A stretch of 64,000 bases of DNA from RGIG250 sp964540025 (lineage in GTDB: Bacteria > Bacillota > Negativicutes > Selenomonadales > Selenomonadaceae). Below are positions 33,748 to 42,145 of this stretch, piece by piece. Within the stretch, counting starts at the first letter, position 1; every line of letters starts with the position of its first letter. The position numbers and the translations under genes were made by a program. The DNA lies in contig CAZIKQ010000001.1 of assembly GCA_964540025.1 (NCBI GenBank), forward strand, positions 124,001-188,000, in the 5' to 3' direction. The notes below the pieces were generated by a model, which saw only the letters and a list, made by a program, of their open reading frames with translations, was not told the DNA's origin and did no database searches.

Positions 33748-34527
33748 ATGCGCAGACTTTATACAAAAGATAGAATTTCCGCCAACCTGACTCTGACCGG
33801 GACAGATGCCCGCCATGTGGGGTATGCGATGCGGGGCAAGGTGGGGGATAGATATACCGTGGTGGACGATTACGGCACGGTGGCCATCATGGAGGCTGCC
33901 GCCTTCCGGGAAGACGAGGTTGACCTGCGGCTGGTGGAGTACGCTGACGGCTCAGCGGCTACAGAATCGCCAATTTACCTGACTTTGGCTGCGTGCCTGA
34001 TCAAGGGCGAAAAATTTGAGCTGGTCGTTCAGAAGGCGGTAGAGCTGGGGGTAAACCGCCTCGTTCCTCTTTCCTCGGAAAATACGGTGGTGAAGCTGGA
34101 GGCTCGGAAGGCGGCAGCCCGCAGGGAGCGCTGGCAAAGGATTGCCGATGAAGCGGCAAAGCAGTGCGGCCGCACCCGCCTAATGACGGTTGAGGGAGTA
34201 AAACCCCTGAATCTGTGGCTGGACCAGGAAGCAAGAGAAGAAATTGCCGGGGGAGCAGTGGGCATTTTTGCATACGAGAAGGAAGCGGAGATTTCCATTG
34301 GTCAATTCTTCACCGACCGGCTCAAAGGAGAGAAGGCGCCGGAGCGTTATCTGGCCCTTGTAGGGCCGGAGGGGGGATTTTCCCAGGCGGAGGCGCAGGC
34401 CGCCGCCGCGGCGGGCTTTAACTCGGTCACTATGGGCCCGCGGATATTTCGGGCGGAAACCGCGGCTCTCACCGTTGCCGCCATCATCCAGTATCAGTGC
34501 GGCGACGTGGGCGCATTGCCCAAGTGA
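33748..34527 (+). CDS. rsmE: 16S rRNA (uracil1498-N3)-methyltransferase
   Basis: A 259-aa SPOUT methyltransferase. The N-terminal PUA-like part starts MRRLYTKDRIS. The C-terminal knotted SAM site is LVGPEGGFSQAEA and MGPRIFRAETAAL. It modifies U1498 at the ribosomal decoding centre. mtaB follows 38 bases later, a common pairing in Firmicutes. prmA, often upstream, is absent here. Confidence 0.93.
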   Translation: MRRLYTKDRISANLTLTGTDARHVGYAMRGKVGDRYTVVDDYGTVAIMEAAAFREDEVDLRLVEYADGSAATESPIYLTLAACLIKGEKFELVVQKAVELGVNRLVPLSSENTVVKLEARKAAARRERWQRIADEAAKQCGRTRLMTVEGVKPLNLWLDQEAREEIAGGAVGIFAYEKEAEISIGQFFTDRLKGEKAPERYLALVGPEGGFSQAEAQAAAAAGFNSVTMGPRIFRAETAALTVAAIIQYQCGDVGALPK

Positions 34528-34565
34528 TTTCAGCTTGAATAAATCCTAAAATAAGGTTGAAGAAT

Positions 34566-35915
34566 ATGAAAACCAATAAATCCGTAGCCTTTCTGACTTT
34601 GGGCTGCAAGGTAAACCAGATAGAAACCCAGTCCCTGAGTAAGCTGTTCCGCCAGGCGGGCTATGACGTGAAGGAATTTGGCGAGGATGCGGACATCTAC
34701 GTCATCAATACCTGCTCCGTAACCGCGGTGGGAGAAAAGAAGTCGCGACAGCAGATCCGGCGGGCCCATCGGATGAATCCCGGGGCGGTCATCGCCGTCA
34801 CCGGCTGCTATGCCCAGCTGGCGCCGGAGGACGTAGCGGCCATCGAGGGCGTAGGACTTGTCATCGGCACAAGAGACCGTCAGAATATTGTCCGTCTGGC
34901 GGAGGAGGCAGCGGAGTCTTATGCCCGGGAGCGCCGGGCAGCCACCAGGGTGGAAAATATCAGGGACGCTCATGAATTTGAAGAGCTGGCCGCTGCTGGT
35001 GGCCTAAAGGGAGACGCTGCCCCCCGGCACAGGACCCGGGCCTTTATAAAGATTCAGGAGGGGTGCGAGAACTTCTGCACCTACTGTATCATTCCCTATA
35101 CAAGGGGGCCGCTCCGCTCCCGCCGGCTGAACAGCATACAGCAGGAGGCCCGGCGGCTGGCCGGAGAGGGGTATCGGGAAATAGTTCTTACCGGTATTCA
35201 TTTGGGAGCCTACGGCCGTGATTTTGGCGATGGCACGGCCTTGGTTGACGCGGTTGAAACGGTCTTGTCGGAAAAGAGCTTTGCCAGAATCCGCCTCAGC
35301 TCCCTGGAGTCCCTGGAGGTTGATGACAGACTGTTGAAGCTGATGAAGGAGGAGCCGCAGCTGGCCCCGCATCTTCACCTTCCCCTTCAGGCGGGCAGTG
35401 ATGAAATATTGCGGCGGATGAACCGTCACTATACCACCGGGGAATTTATCGCCCTGGCGGAGCGGCTCCGGAAGGAGGTGCCATCCCTGGCCCTTACCAC
35501 CGATATTATTGTAGGTTTTCCCGGAGAAACGGAGGAGATGTTTGCGGAGACGCTAAAGAACGCTGAACTGATCGGGTTCAGCCGGATTCATGTCTTCCCG
35601 TACTCAATCCGCCCCGGTACCCCGGCGGCCGCCATGCCCGATCAGGTGCCCGAGCCAATAAAAAAAGAGCGGGTTCACCGCCTGGAACAGGTGGGGGAAA
35701 AAACTGCCGCTCTATTCAGGCAGTCGGCAGTCGGTGAAGTCAAAGAGGTGCTGATTGAGGCAATCGATTCAGCAGAGGGGATTGCCGACGGCCTCACCGA
35801 TAACTATCTAAGGGTGTACTGCGACGGGGCGGGACGAAAGAGCGGGGAGATTGTTCCCTTGCGGCTGGAAAGGGAGTACAGGGACGGGCTGTGGGGCGAA
35901 ATGATCTCCCGGTAA
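34566..35915 (+). CDS. mtaB: tRNA t6A37 methylthiotransferase MtaB
   Basis: A 449-aa radical-SAM enzyme that adds a methylthio group to t6A37 of tRNA. An N-terminal UPF0004 domain (AFLTLGCKVNQIETQ, NTCSV, GCYAQ) supplies one cluster. CENFCTYCIIPYTRG is the radical SAM CxxxCxxC. A C-terminal TRAM-like part ends the protein. The KVNQIETQ form favours MtaB over MiaB or RimO. ATG 34566 follows TAAGGTTGAAG. TTG 34557 is an alternative. Confidence 0.93.
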   Translation: MKTNKSVAFLTLGCKVNQIETQSLSKLFRQAGYDVKEFGEDADIYVINTCSVTAVGEKKSRQQIRRAHRMNPGAVIAVTGCYAQLAPEDVAAIEGVGLVIGTRDRQNIVRLAEEAAESYARERRAATRVENIRDAHEFEELAAAGGLKGDAAPRHRTRAFIKIQEGCENFCTYCIIPYTRGPLRSRRLNSIQQEARRLAGEGYREIVLTGIHLGAYGRDFGDGTALVDAVETVLSEKSFARIRLSSLESLEVDDRLLKLMKEEPQLAPHLHLPLQAGSDEILRRMNRHYTTGEFIALAERLRKEVPSLALTTDIIVGFPGETEEMFAETLKNAELIGFSRIHVFPYSIRPGTPAAAMPDQVPEPIKKERVHRLEQVGEKTAALFRQSAVGEVKEVLIEAIDSAEGIADGLTDNYLRVYCDGAGRKSGEIVPLRLEREYRDGLWGEMISR

Positions 35916-36011
35916 AAATTCCTGAATGGCGATAGCTCCTTGAAAAGTGAAGAAGCGAAAACATGAAATGGTGATATGGATAAAGCAGATTGTGACAGAT
36001 TAGGTGGAGCA

Positions 36012-36536
36012 ATGGTACTGATTGAAAATATATTGCCTGGGAGTGATGAAAAATTGAATGTCGAAATTGTTTTAGCCTATACGCATACACAGGAAATAAA
36101 CGCTCTGTTTTCAGAATATACAAATATGTTAATAGCTAACGACAGTTCATTCCAAAATTATCTCGATATTCAGCACTATGAAGAAGAAATAAATCATTTG
36201 GAAAACAAATATGGTATGCCATTGGGAAGATTGTATTTGGCCTGTTGTAACGGGGAAGCCGCAGGTTGTATTGGCTTGAAAAATATAGACAAAAAGAATT
36301 GTGAAATGAAACGACTTTATGTAAGACCGCAATTTAGAGGAGAAAGTATTGGTAAATTGCTTGTACAAAAAATCATAACTGACGCAAAGGAAATTGGTTA
36401 TTCCCATATCTTGTTAGATACTCTCCCCTTTTTAGATAAGGCAATCCGTATGTATAAACAATTTGGATTTTACGCCATAGATTGTTATAACAATAGTCCT
36501 ATGAGTACATCAATATACATGAGATTGGATTTATGA
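36012..36536 (+). CDS. GNAT-family N-acetyltransferase
   Basis: A 174-aa protein with the GNAT acetyl-CoA motif (MKRLYVRPQFRGESIGKLLVQ) and the C-terminal DTLPFLDKAIRMYKQFGFY. The substrate is unknown. ATG 36012 has AGGTGGAG 4 bases upstream. ATG 35976 would give 186 aa. The gene is clearly richer in A/T and uses codons (ATA, TTA, AAT) unlike rsmE/mtaB, a sign of recent acquisition. Confidence 0.85.
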   Translation: MVLIENILPGSDEKLNVEIVLAYTHTQEINALFSEYTNMLIANDSSFQNYLDIQHYEEEINHLENKYGMPLGRLYLACCNGEAAGCIGLKNIDKKNCEMKRLYVRPQFRGESIGKLLVQKIITDAKEIGYSHILLDTLPFLDKAIRMYKQFGFYAIDCYNNSPMSTSIYMRLDL

Positions 36537-36697
36537 TTTTTATTCTGGCTTTAGAAAGCTGCCACGGAAGCCTGCTGATTTCTCATACCCTGCCTGATGA
36601 AATCCAAACGAGCAATTTTATACAATTCTCAGCGCCCAAATAATCGTATCATAATATCATGCAGCCGGCGCAAATAAATGATTAAGGAGCATGAGAA

Positions 36698-37093
36698 ATG
36701 GATTATCAGAAATTATTTGAGCGATTTGACAAGGCAGGTAGGCTAATTTTACCGGGTACGGAAATTTCCTTTGCCGATATTCCCTGGTCCAAGCACCCTG
36801 CCTTCGAGGGGGTGGAATTAAAGCATATCGTCACTGCCGAGCAGACGGGCGGGCAATTTAGCTATCACCTTGTGAGAATTGCCCCGAACAAAAAAATCGG
36901 CAGCCACATTCATAAGACGCAGTTGGAAACCCATGAAGTGATTTCCGGCAGCGGCATATGTATCGATGCGGGAAAAGAAATTAAGTATGAGTCGGGCGTA
37001 ATATCCATCCTGCCCATGAACGTACCGCATGAGGTGACCGCCGGAAGCGAGGGATTATATATTTTCGCAAAATTTATGCCGGCGTTGAATTAG
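36698..37093 (+). CDS. cupin-domain protein
   Basis: A 131-aa single cupin: RIAPNKKIGSHIHKTQLETH (metal-binding His/His/Glu/His set) then ILPMNVPHEVTAGSEG with the last His. It binds a metal and could be a small enzyme or sensor. An AraC-family regulator is encoded convergently right behind it (12-base gap), so it may be its target. RBS AAGGAG precedes ATG 36698. Confidence 0.8.
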   Translation: MDYQKLFERFDKAGRLILPGTEISFADIPWSKHPAFEGVELKHIVTAEQTGGQFSYHLVRIAPNKKIGSHIHKTQLETHEVISGSGICIDAGKEIKYESGVISILPMNVPHEVTAGSEGLYIFAKFMPALN

Positions 37094-37104
37094 CGGAAAG
37101 ACCG

Positions 37105-37851
37105 TTATGTCAGCAGCTTGCAGGAGAGCCTGTAAACGGTAGGCGTCAGCCCGACGTATCTCTCAAAATGTTTCAATAGATGGCTTTGATCGCAGAACCC
37201 GGCGATCAAAGCCACTTCTGCTATACTGGCAACATCGTTTAATATATGCTGCGCTTTACGGACGCGGTTCTGAATTTGAAATTGATGCGGCGTCAAACCG
37301 ACGGCCTGCTTAAAATTTCTGATAAAGTGATATTTGCTGATGTGCAAGGAGCGCGCCATTTCGGCAAGGCTTAACTTTGTCTCGGGACAGCGCTCTATTT
37401 GTGTTTTTGCCGAATCAATGAAAGGTTCGACAGGATACGAGAGGGGTGGATTGTCCAATGAATCCAGACAATGCAACAGCCGAAATGTCTGGGCTTCGGT
37501 CAGCTTCAATTCACTGGCGGCAGCCAGCAAATGACGGATATTATTTTTGATTTCGTCTTTACGGTAATTACTGACGATGTTTTTACTGATACATAAGGTT
37601 AGCAGCGAGTACGGACCTTGAGCTTCAATGGAATGCGGTACATAGGGCAAAATAGTAAAAGAGCTGTCCTCTTTGCAAGTGTAATAATTATCGCTGACCG
37701 TCAGAAGAATTGAGCCCCGTAAAACCAAGCCGATCGTGAGAACTGAAACGTGGTTATGTACAGGATATGATATTTCTGAATCAATACAAAGTATCAATTC
37801 AATATCAATAGTTCTATCACGCAGATATTGAATACTATTTATTTTTTGCAT
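37105..37851 (-). CDS. AraC-family transcriptional regulator
   Basis: A 248-aa regulator: an N-terminal cupin-like sensing domain (YPVHNHVSVLTIGLVLRGS, FTILPYVPHSIEAQG) and a C-terminal pair of HTH motifs (LSLAEMARSLHISKYHFIRNFK, then IAEVALIAGFCDQSHLLKHF). ATG 37851 is supported by GGGGTGA 6-7 bases upstream. The longer frame upstream to 38082 overlaps the next gene and looks non-coding. The ligand is unknown. Confidence 0.88.
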   Translation of the reverse strand: MQKINSIQYLRDRTIDIELILCIDSEISYPVHNHVSVLTIGLVLRGSILLTVSDNYYTCKEDSSFTILPYVPHSIEAQGPYSLLTLCISKNIVSNYRKDEIKNNIRHLLAAASELKLTEAQTFRLLHCLDSLDNPPLSYPVEPFIDSAKTQIERCPETKLSLAEMARSLHISKYHFIRNFKQAVGLTPHQFQIQNRVRKAQHILNDVASIAEVALIAGFCDQSHLLKHFERYVGLTPTVYRLSCKLLT

Positions 37852-38075
37852 GGCTGTCACCCCGGTTTCCCTTCCTTTGAAAATTTTATAACAGAAGCCC
37901 GAAAAATAAAAGGCGGCTGTTAATCCAACGGAGAATTTGCCGCCGTTCTTTTCCGGCTCCGGTTCGATGAACGGGAAGTGTAAGAAATCTCTTCCACTCT
38001 CAGGTAAGCAGGTATATAATGAGATACAAGTAAGTTGGGATTCGCAAAATGGAGCAAGTTTGAAAGGAGATAAAA

Positions 38076-38285
38076 ATGCCATATATTACGGTTGAAAGCG
38101 GCGCGTTATCAGATAAACAAAAAGAGGAGTTGATAAAACGATTGACAGAAGTTTCTTCTGAAATCATGGAAATACCACAGGAATTTTTTGTAACTACAAT
38201 TAAGGAGGTTTCAGACAAAAATTTTGGTATTGGCGGAAAAACGATTGATAAAATTAAAGAAGAATATATAAAGAAACGTCAATAA
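38076..38285 (+). CDS. 4-oxalocrotonate tautomerase family protein (DmpI-like)
   Basis: A 69-aa protein with the catalytic Pro right after the initiator Met (MPYITVESGALSDKQKEELI). Tautomerase subunits of this size form hexamers and move protons in keto-enol substrates. ATG 38076 follows AAAGGAGA. Divergent from the AraC gene. A/T-rich like 36012-36536. Confidence 0.88.
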   Translation: MPYITVESGALSDKQKEELIKRLTEVSSEIMEIPQEFFVTTIKEVSDKNFGIGGKTIDKIKEEYIKKRQ

Positions 38286-38460
38286 ATTCCCGCTTGTTCC
38301 GATTTGGGCGGTTTTATCTGAAAGATGATGAATGATTCGGAGTTTTTTGTTGCTTTTTGCAAATGACTGTGTTATCCTACCCGTGGCAAAAGATAATATC
38401 CTCAGCGAATTATACTTTTTCATTAAGAAATACCCTTACATTACTTTTCTGCTTAGATCT
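38286..38460. other. non-coding gap before the pan leader
   Basis: About 175 bp between the tautomerase and the structured leader, with T-rich runs (38340-38360) and no ORF or clear promoter that I can support. Confidence 0.5.
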
Positions 38461-38548
38461 TCTCATATGAGTGACTGAGACGGGAAGGCTTAGTGGTGTA
38501 TTGTTTATGACGATGCGCGCCTTCCTTGGGGAGGGCGTATTTCTTTTG
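38461..38548 (+). promoter_or_regulatory. putative structured leader / transcription attenuator of the pan genes
   Basis: A terminator stem GCGCCTTCC / GGAGGGCGT (38517-38525 with 38530-38538, loop TTGG, two G-U pairs) is followed by ATTTCTTTT. Its left arm can instead pair perfectly with GGAAGGC at 38483-38489 (GCCTTCC, 38519-38525). TCTCA/TGAGA (38461-38465 / 38476-38480) adds an upstream hairpin. Two mutually exclusive folds before a biosynthetic gene set suggest a riboswitch or attenuator. Ligand unknown, with pantothenate or a precursor the natural guess. Confidence 0.45.
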
Positions 38549-38587
38549 CCGCCGTATATTGTTGCTTTTGTGTAAAGGAGAAAAGAT

Positions 38588-39529
38588 ATGCAAACAATTT
38601 GTGATCTTATTACTCGTAACATGGCGCTTCTGGTGTTGGCGGCAGGTGTTCTGGGGGCAGCGGTTCCCGACGCCTGTAAATGGATCGGCCCTCACATACC
38701 GATGCTCCTGGGTGTCGTAATGTTTGGTATGGGCATGACTCTGAGGGTTGAGGATTTTCGCATGTTGGCAAAGCGGCCCTGGGAGGTGGCGGCCGGGGCG
38801 GTTCTTCAGTTTACTATTATGCCATTTATGGCTTGGGTGCTTGTAAAGTGCTTTACTATCCCCCCCGAATTGGCGATCGGGGTAATTCTTGTCGGTACCT
38901 GCCCCGGCGGCACCGCCTCCAATGTTATCGCCTATCTGGCGAAGGGGGACGTGGCTCTGTCGGTGGCCATGACCACCTGCACGACGATCCTGGCGCCCTT
39001 TGTAACTCCGTGGATCACCTGGTGGCTGGCCGGCGCCTGGATCGATATTTCGCCGGAAGCCATGATGGTGTCGATTGTAAAGATGGTTCTCGTTCCGGTT
39101 CTGGCCGGTCTGCTGATGAACCACTTTGCCGGCGGCGTCGTCAGAAAGTGCCTGCCGGTTCTTCCGGCTTTCTCCGCGCTTACGGTTGTTCTTATCGTTG
39201 CCGGTGTTGTGTCGCTCTCTGCCGCAAAGCTCCTGCAATATGGTCTCATGATCGCCGGGATTGTTGTTCTTCACAACGGTTTTGGCTTCCTGCTGGGATA
39301 CATAATGGCAAAGGCGCTGAAGATGGAACCGGCCAAGGCCCGCTCTATGGCTATTGAGGTAGGTATGCAAAATTCCGGCCTGGCCACCGCTCTTTCCGTG
39401 AAGTTCTTTACGCCGGAAGCAGCGATCCCCGGGGCAATATTCTCCGTATGGCACAATATTTCCGGGTCGCTGGTTGCCAATTATTTCGTCCGTCAGGATG
39501 AAAAACAGGGGAGATCGCAGGTAAAATAG
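38588..39529 (+). CDS. bile acid:sodium symporter (BASS) family transporter, PanS-like
   Basis: A 313-aa protein with about ten membrane segments. MLLGVVMFGMGMTLRVEDF and VGTCPGGTASNVIAYLAKGD are BASS signatures, and the ion-site glycine/asparagine region EVGMQNSGLATAL is intact. It is followed 29 bases later by panC and panD. Since PanS of enterobacteria is a BASS-family ketopantoate transporter, import of ketopantoate/pantoate is the likeliest role (inference from context). RBS AAAGGAG. Confidence 0.82.
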   Translation: MQTICDLITRNMALLVLAAGVLGAAVPDACKWIGPHIPMLLGVVMFGMGMTLRVEDFRMLAKRPWEVAAGAVLQFTIMPFMAWVLVKCFTIPPELAIGVILVGTCPGGTASNVIAYLAKGDVALSVAMTTCTTILAPFVTPWITWWLAGAWIDISPEAMMVSIVKMVLVPVLAGLLMNHFAGGVVRKCLPVLPAFSALTVVLIVAGVVSLSAAKLLQYGLMIAGIVVLHNGFGFLLGYIMAKALKMEPAKARSMAIEVGMQNSGLATALSVKFFTPEAAIPGAIFSVWHNISGSLVANYFVRQDEKQGRSQVK

Positions 39530-39558
39530 CGTAAAAAGTTAAAAAAGGAGTATTGGAA

Positions 39559-40404
39559 ATGAAAGTCCTGTCAACTATCGCTGAAATAACTGCCTATGCG
39601 GCTGAACTGAAAAAGGCAGGCAGGACCATTGGTCTTGTTCCTACTATGGGCGCTCTCCACGAGGGGCATCTGACCCTTATGCGGGCCGCCAAAGCAGAAA
39701 ATGATGTGGTTATTGCTTCGGTTTTTGTAAATCCCATACAGTTTGGGCCAAATGAAGACTACGATAAATATCCCCGGGTGTTTGAAGCGGACTGTGCCAA
39801 GCTGGAAGGCGTAAAGGTTGATGCCGTGTTCCACCCGGAACCGGCCGAAATGTATCCCCAGGGTTTCTGCACCTATGTAAACGTCGATGGAGACTTCACC
39901 CGCAAGCTGTGCGGCGCCAGCCGTCCCGGCCACTTCCGGGGCGTCGCTACCGTCGTCACCCGCCTGATGAATCTCTCCCGGGCGGACAGGGCATATTTCG
40001 GTCAGAAGGATGCCCAGCAGGTCTGCGTTATCAAGCGTTTTGTCAGCGACCTGAATATTCCCGTTCAGGTGGTGATGGTTCCCATCAGTCGCGAGGATAA
40101 CGGACTGGCTCGTTCCTCCCGCAACGCGTACCTTTCCGATAGGGAAAAGGAGCAGGCTCTCTGCCTCTCCCGCAGCCTGCGGAAAGCAGAAGCTGCCTTT
40201 TCCGGCGGCGAGAAAAATGCAGCGTCTCTGCTGAAAATCGTTCGGGACGAGTTGGCGGACGAGTCGGCGGCTGATGTGGAGTATGTGGAGCTTTATGATT
40301 TTCCCACTCTGGAGCCAATTGAGACGGTGGAAAAGGCGTCTCTCCTGGCTATGGCTGTCCGCATTGGCGGAACCCGCCTGATCGACAATGTCATCATCGG
40401 ATGA
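39559..40404 (+). CDS. panC: pantoate--beta-alanine ligase
   Basis: A 281-aa pantothenate synthetase. The nucleotide-binding VPTMGALHEGHLTLM, SVFVNPIQFGPNEDY, CGASRPGHFRGVATVV and YFGQKDAQQ motifs are intact. It joins pantoate and beta-alanine using ATP. ATG 39559 follows AAAAGGAG at 8 bases. TTG 39553 would add two residues. panB is not in the window, which fits import of pantoate/ketopantoate by the upstream transporter. Confidence 0.96.
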   Translation: MKVLSTIAEITAYAAELKKAGRTIGLVPTMGALHEGHLTLMRAAKAENDVVIASVFVNPIQFGPNEDYDKYPRVFEADCAKLEGVKVDAVFHPEPAEMYPQGFCTYVNVDGDFTRKLCGASRPGHFRGVATVVTRLMNLSRADRAYFGQKDAQQVCVIKRFVSDLNIPVQVVMVPISREDNGLARSSRNAYLSDREKEQALCLSRSLRKAEAAFSGGEKNAASLLKIVRDELADESAADVEYVELYDFPTLEPIETVEKASLLAMAVRIGGTRLIDNVIIG

Positions 40405-40444
40405 GCAGGGACGATACCAGAACTTTATTTTGGAGGAGCGGAGG

Positions 40445-40828
40445 ATGTTTGTAAACATTTTCAAATCAAAAATCCATCGGGCAACTGTCACAGAAGCCTG
40501 TCTGAATTACATGGGCAGTATTACCATTGACAGCGAACTCATGAAGGCAGCCAGGATCCGTCCTAACGAGCGGGTACAGATCGTCGACAATAACAATGGC
40601 TCCCGCCTGGAAACCTATGTAATAGCAGGAGAGCCCGGAAGCGGTATCATCTGTCTCAATGGTGCAGCCGCCCGCCTCGTCCAGCCCGGGGATACAGTTA
40701 TTATTATCTCCTACGCCTGGATGGAGGAGAAGGAAGCGGATGAGTATCAGCCGGTTGTCGTCATGGTCGGAGATGGGAACAAGATTGCCGAGATTCGCCA
40801 TGTAGAGCATCCGAGGGAGATCGGCTGA
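40445..40828 (+). CDS. panD: aspartate 1-decarboxylase (pyruvoyl proenzyme)
   Basis: A 127-aa proenzyme making beta-alanine for PanC. MFVNIFKSKIHRATVTEACL is the classical N-terminus, and the self-cleavage site is the Gly-Ser of YMGSITID (Gly24-Ser25). The C-terminal part ends with FITYAW-like IISYAWMEEKEADEY. ATG 40445 follows GGAGGAGCGGAGG. The strong terminator 40863-40907 closes the operon. Confidence 0.96.
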   Translation: MFVNIFKSKIHRATVTEACLNYMGSITIDSELMKAARIRPNERVQIVDNNNGSRLETYVIAGEPGSGIICLNGAAARLVQPGDTVIIISYAWMEEKEADEYQPVVVMVGDGNKIAEIRHVEHPREIG

Positions 40829-40862
40829 CAGATAAGAATCTGATTTTTGAATAACGTATGGT

Positions 40863-40912
40863 AATCCCACCATCACCAGGAGATTATTCTCCGGTGATGG
40901 TGGGATTTTCTG
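40863..40912 (+). terminator. terminator of the pan operon
   Basis: A 15-bp stem AATCCCACCATCACC / GGTGATGGTGGGATT, extended by GGAGA/TCTCC around a TTAT loop, ends in TTTT. Confidence 0.92.
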
Positions 40913-40926
40913 TTTCTATATTTGCA

Positions 40927-40954
40927 TTGACCATATAGCTGAATTTGATATAAT
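40927..40954 (+). promoter_or_regulatory. sigma-70 promoter of the thioesterase-like gene
   Basis: TTGACC (40927-40932), 16 bases, perfect TATAAT (40949-40954), about 38 bases before ATG 40993. Confidence 0.65.
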
Positions 40955-40992
40955 TTATGTAATAGCACTACGAATTTTTAGGGGAGGAAGCT

Positions 40993-41406
40993 ATGGGGGA
41001 AAAGGAAAATTTATGCGATAATTTGGCTATTGGGCTGTCAAAAAGCGTTTCAGAGATTGTCAGCAATGACAGCACGGCAAAAACGGTAGGAAGCGGCAGC
41101 CTGGATGTCTACGCCACGCCGATGATGATAGCCAGGATGGAAGAGGCGGCCGCTACCCTGACGGAGGAGCAACTGCCGGAAGGATACACCAGTGTAGGCA
41201 TTCTGATGAACGTGGCTCATACCTCGGCCACTCCCTGCGGAATAAAAGTATCAGCAACGGCAAAGCTAGTGAAGGTTGAAGGAAAGAAGCTCACCTTTGA
41301 AGTGAAAGCGGAGGACGAAGCAGGGGAGATCGGCAGAGGAATCCATGAGCGTTTCATCGTAGAGAGCCGACGCTTTCAGCAGAAGGCTGACAGCAAGAGA
41401 ATTTAA
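40993..41406 (+). CDS. hotdog-fold thioesterase (FlK-like)
   Basis: A 137-aa protein of the thioesterase/FlK group: GSGSLDVYATPMMIARMEEA (central helix) and GILMNVAHTSATPCGIKVSA with the catalytic-type His-Thr. Family members cleave acyl-CoA, and the substrate here is unknown. It has its own promoter and a GGGGAGGAAG ribosome site, and is followed by the FMN-reductase-like gene 23 bases later. Confidence 0.83.
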   Translation: MGEKENLCDNLAIGLSKSVSEIVSNDSTAKTVGSGSLDVYATPMMIARMEEAAATLTEEQLPEGYTSVGILMNVAHTSATPCGIKVSATAKLVKVEGKKLTFEVKAEDEAGEIGRGIHERFIVESRRFQQKADSKRI

Positions 41407-41429
41407 CAGCAGCACGGGAGGGTAAAGAA

Positions 41430-42080
41430 ATGAAGAAAATCATCGCGATCAATGGCAGTCCCCGGCGGAAGAATAACACTTATGACATTATCAGAGTCTG
41501 TCTTGACGGATGTGAAGAAGCCGGGGCAGAGACGAAGCTGTACCAGCTGGCGGATTTGAAATTCTCCGGCTGCGTCAGCTGCTTTTATTGCAAGAACAAA
41601 GCCGTTCCCCACGGCCACTGTGCCGTAAAGGACGATATCTCCCCAATACTGGAGGAAATAAAGGAATGTGACGGGCTGATACTGGGGGCACCCATATATT
41701 TCATGAATATTTCCTCGCTCATGGCGGCGTTTCTTGAACGGCTGTATTTCTCCAACTATATTTATAATTTTGATACGCCAACCGTATTTCCCAAGGCGCT
41801 TCCCTCTGCCTTTCTGTATACCATGAATCTTGACGAAAAGGGGATGGAGCACTTCCACATTGAGTCAATGCTTTGGCCCTTCCAGAAATTTACCAGGGTA
41901 ATCCTTGGCAAACAACCGGAAATACTCTATGCCTGTGATACCTGGCAGTACCCTGATTATGATAAATTTGAATCGGCAATGTTCGACGTAGAGCGAAAGA
42001 AAAACTCCCGGGCTAACCGCTGGCCAAAAGATTTGGAAAAAGCGAAAGAAATAGGCCGCAGACTGGCAACCGGGAAATAA
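41430..42080 (+). CDS. flavodoxin-fold NAD(P)H:FMN reductase / iron-sulfur flavoprotein-like
   Basis: A 216-aa protein with the FMN phosphate loop INGSPRRKNNTYDII and LILGAPIYFMNISSLMAAFLERL. After beta-strand two it has GCVSCFYCKNKAVPHGHCAV, a C-x2-C-x2-C-x9-C set close to the compact cluster motif of iron-sulfur flavoproteins. It is therefore probably an electron-transfer flavoprotein carrying a 4Fe-4S cluster. ATG 41430 follows GGGAGGG. Confidence 0.82.
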   Translation: MKKIIAINGSPRRKNNTYDIIRVCLDGCEEAGAETKLYQLADLKFSGCVSCFYCKNKAVPHGHCAVKDDISPILEEIKECDGLILGAPIYFMNISSLMAAFLERLYFSNYIYNFDTPTVFPKALPSAFLYTMNLDEKGMEHFHIESMLWPFQKFTRVILGKQPEILYACDTWQYPDYDKFESAMFDVERKKNSRANRWPKDLEKAKEIGRRLATGK

Positions 42081-42145
42081 TGTAAATTTCAATAACAAAT
42101 TGAACGAAATTGAAAATCAGGCTGATTGGGCACTGGTGTGGTAAT

